From Frankiales bacterium (GTDB lineage: Bacteria > Actinomycetota > Actinomycetes > Mycobacteriales > SCTD01), in NCBI GenBank assembly GCA_025464695.1, contig JAODNQ010000011.1, positions 1 through 6,891 on the forward strand: 6,891 nucleotides of DNA. Direction: 5' to 3'. Of this stretch, positions 5,465 through 6,891 are shown piece by piece. How positions within the stretch are numbered: position 1 is the first letter of the stretch; each line of letters begins with the position of its first letter. The notes under the pieces are model-generated. The model saw nothing but the letters and a program-made list of their open reading frames with translations. It was not told the DNA's origin and searched no databases. The translations under genes and the position numbers were made by a program.

Positions 5465-6712
5465 GTGCCGGCACGTCGATCAGCGCGCGAGTCGTCGATC
5501 CACAAGGCCACCGACGGCCGCTGGCACGGCTACGTCACGATCGGCGTCCGGCCCGATGGCAGCCGTGACCGCCGCCATCGAGAAGGTGCGACACGGGCGG
5601 AGGTGGTCGCGAAGCTCAAGGAGCTCGAGCAGGGCCGGGACGCCGGTGTCGTGCTGGTCGCTGGCAAGCGACTGACGGTCGGCGAGTGGATGGAGCAGTG
5701 GCTGGTCATCTCAGCTGGGCGCGTCCGCCCACGGACTCTCGGGAGCTACGAGGTCTGGGTCCGGCGGCACATCCAGCCGGCCGTCGGCGGGCTGCGCCTC
5801 GATCGGCTCCAGCCTGAGCACCTCGAAGCCTTGTACGCCGAGATGCGCCGCAAGGGGCTGGCTCCAGCCTCGGCGCTGAAGGTCCATCGGATCCTGCACC
5901 GGGCCCTCGCGGTGGCCCTGCAGCGCGGCCACGTCGGGCGCAACGTCGCCAAGCTCGTCGACGCGCCTCGGGTCCCGCACGAGGAGATCGTGCCGTTGTC
6001 CAGCGAGGAGGCCCGCAGACTCATCCAGGAGGCCCAGGGCTCGAGGAACGGCGCGCGCTGGACGGTGGCGCTCGCCCTCGGCCTGCGCCAAGGCGAAGTC
6101 CTGGGCGCCCAGTGGCGCGACGTCGATCTCGAGGCGGGCACCTGGCGCGTCCGGCGGCAGCTTCAGCGCCACGTCTACCGGCACGGCTGCGGCGGGAGCT
6201 GCGGCCAGGACCGCGCTATGCGCTGCCCCTAGCGGGTCGGAGGCGCGGTCTTCACGGAGCCGAAGAGCGAGAAGGGGAAGCGGACGCTCGGGATCCCGAC
6301 CCAGCTGGTGGACCAGCTGCGCGCCCACCGCCAGCAGCAGCTCACCGAGCGGATGGCCGCCGCGAACCGGTGGGACGACGGCGACCTGGTGTTCGCGCAG
6401 CCCAACGGCCGCCCGATCGACTCCCGGAGGGACTGGAAGTCCTGGAAGGACCTGCTGGCTGCAGCCGGGGTCCGGGACGCGCGGTTGCACGACGCCCGGC
6501 ACACCGCCGCGACGCTCCTGCTCGAGCAGGGGGTCGACGTCAGGATCGTCATGGAGGTGCTCGGGCACGCGAACGTGCAGCTGACCCAGAACACCTACCA
6601 GCACGTCATGCCGAGGGTGATCGCGGCCGCGACCCAGGGCGTCGCCGACCACCTCTTCGCACCGGAGGCAACTGGCGTGGCCCGGGTGATCAAGAAGCGG
6701 AAGTCCCGGTGA
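5465..6712 (+). pseudogene. Tyrosine site-specific integrase interrupted by an in-frame amber codon
   Basis: The frame encodes a 415-codon phage/ICE-type tyrosine recombinase, broken only by TAG at 6230-6232 (codon 256). The start is GTG 5465, with AGGAGG 4 nt upstream (5455-5460). Parts: arm-binding N-terminus (about 10-40, DGRWHGYVTIG), core-binding SAM-like domain (about 68-155) and catalytic domain (about 178-390). Catalytic residues, numbered through the stop: R208 (GLRQGE), K267 (EPKSEKG), H342 and R345 (LHDARHT), H368 (LGHANV) and nucleophile Y378 (QNTYQHV). Everything after R208 lies beyond the stop, so the 255-residue product made without readthrough cannot recombine DNA. The stop follows a Cys-rich insert (CGGSC...CP) at a place where related integrases, as I recall them, often have Gln, so one CAG-to-TAG change would explain it. 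No frameshift is seen, which implies a recent mutation, suppression or a sequence error. The gene ends 33 nt from the tRNA 3' end. Confidence 0.88.
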
Positions 6713-6745
6713 GGGAGAACCGCAGGTGAGAGCACGTGCGTCGAG

Positions 6746-6770
6746 TGGACCCAGACGGGATCGAACCGCC
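6746..6770. other. Candidate attachment site at the tRNA-Val 3' end
   Basis: The T-arm and acceptor 3' strand of tRNA-Val face the integrase, and integrases of this class commonly recombine within tRNA 3' halves. The core cannot be defined without the second copy, which is absent from the window. Confidence 0.3.
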
Positions 6771-6818
6771 GACCTTCGCCTTGTAAGGGCGCTGCTCTAC
6801 CAGCTGAGCCATGGGTCC
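6746..6818 (-). tRNA. tRNA-Val (anticodon UAC)
   Basis: A 73-nt cloverleaf on the minus strand. The acceptor stem GGACCCA/TGGGTCC is fully paired. The D arm is GCTC/GAGC with an AGCTGGTA loop. The anticodon loop CTTACAA gives UAC, reading GUA and related valine codons. The variable loop is AGGTC, and the T arm is GGCGG/CCGTC with loop TTCGATC. The discriminator is A and CCA is not encoded. The first anticodon-stem pair (27-43) is G-A, a mismatch; the other four pairs are G-C. The overall sequence resembles bacterial tRNA-Val(UAC). A possible -10 (TAGCCT on the minus strand, 6835-6830) lies about 11 nt before the 5' end, but no clear -35 is seen. Confidence 0.95.
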
Positions 6819-6849
6819 TGACGACCCGGAGGCTAGCGACCCGCGGGCC

Positions 6850-6891
6850 TCAGAGGGTGGCGAGGACCTTGCGGTACTCGTCCTGGTCGCG
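6850..6891 (-). CDS. C-terminal 13 codons of an unidentified protein (partial)
   Basis: Reading in from the right edge on the minus strand, 13 codons end with TGA at 6852-6850, giving the tail RDQDEYRKVLATL. The codons have strong G/C third positions and the stop sits 31 bp before the tRNA-Val gene on the same strand, which fits a gene end followed by a tRNA. The piece is too short to identify a family, and it could be chance. Confidence 0.35.
   Translation of the reverse strand, partial: RDQDEYRKVLATL

Larger units (their letters stand above)
5465..6770. mobile_element. Visible end of a tRNA-inserted integrative element
   Basis: An integrase transcribed toward the 3' end of a tRNA gene 33 nt away is the usual layout at one end of an integrated element or prophage. 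The element body would lie to the left of the tRNA. No excisionase gene and no second copy of the tRNA 3' end are seen in the window, so its extent is unknown and it may be only a remnant. The bounds given cover the integrase and the probable crossover zone, not the whole element. Confidence 0.4.

Noticed and set aside
6112..6729. 205-codon + strand frame overlapping the integrase C-terminal half
   Set aside because: Its Arg/Pro/Ala-rich translation has no motifs, while the other frame carries the HxxR, His and Tyr residues of the recombinase.
1..6891. CRISPR arrays, insertion sequences, riboswitches or rRNA
   Set aside because: No regularly spaced repeats, transposase motifs with terminal inverted repeats, long structured leaders or rRNA-like sequence were seen on either strand.

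Overview
The window is very GC-rich DNA with strongly G/C-biased third codon positions, GTG starts, 4-bp GTGA gene overlaps and a possible leaderless promoter. Together these point to a high-GC actinomycete; the genus cannot be fixed from the sequence. It reads as a short chromosomal or element-borne block ending at a tRNA gene.

Layout. (1) Positions 1-286, minus strand: the start of a small membrane protein with a glycine-rich tail, running off the left edge. (2) 449-2451: a two-component system, an OmpR-type response regulator and its membrane histidine kinase, overlapping by 4 bp. (3) 2455-2487: a tandem TTCAG repeat with 11-bp period plus a TAGCGT -10-like box, placed right before the next gene. 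(4) 2495-5280: four same-strand envelope genes: a DedA-family membrane protein, a monofunctional GT51 peptidoglycan glycosyltransferase, a PAP2 lipid phosphatase and a second DedA protein. (5) 5281-5464: a short non-coding stretch with a 7-bp-stem hairpin and a lone DnaA-box-like 9-mer. (6) 5465-6712: a tyrosine integrase with all catalytic residues recognisable but cut by one in-frame amber codon (6230-6232). (7) 6746-6818, minus strand: tRNA-Val(UAC), whose 3' end faces the integrase. (8) 6850-6891, minus strand: the last 13 codons of an unidentified protein.

How the parts may work together (inference). GT51 enzymes polymerise lipid II and release undecaprenyl diphosphate. PAP2 phosphatases of the BcrC type convert that to undecaprenyl phosphate. 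Some DedA proteins (UptA group) return undecaprenyl phosphate across the membrane. Genes 2495-5280 could therefore form a compact lipid-carrier use-and-recycle module, with the upstream two-component system as a likely regulator through the TTCAG repeat. Because the integrase points at the 3' end of a tRNA gene, an element inserted there would extend leftwards. The envelope module could be cargo of that element, but no second attachment site is visible in the window, so this is unproven.
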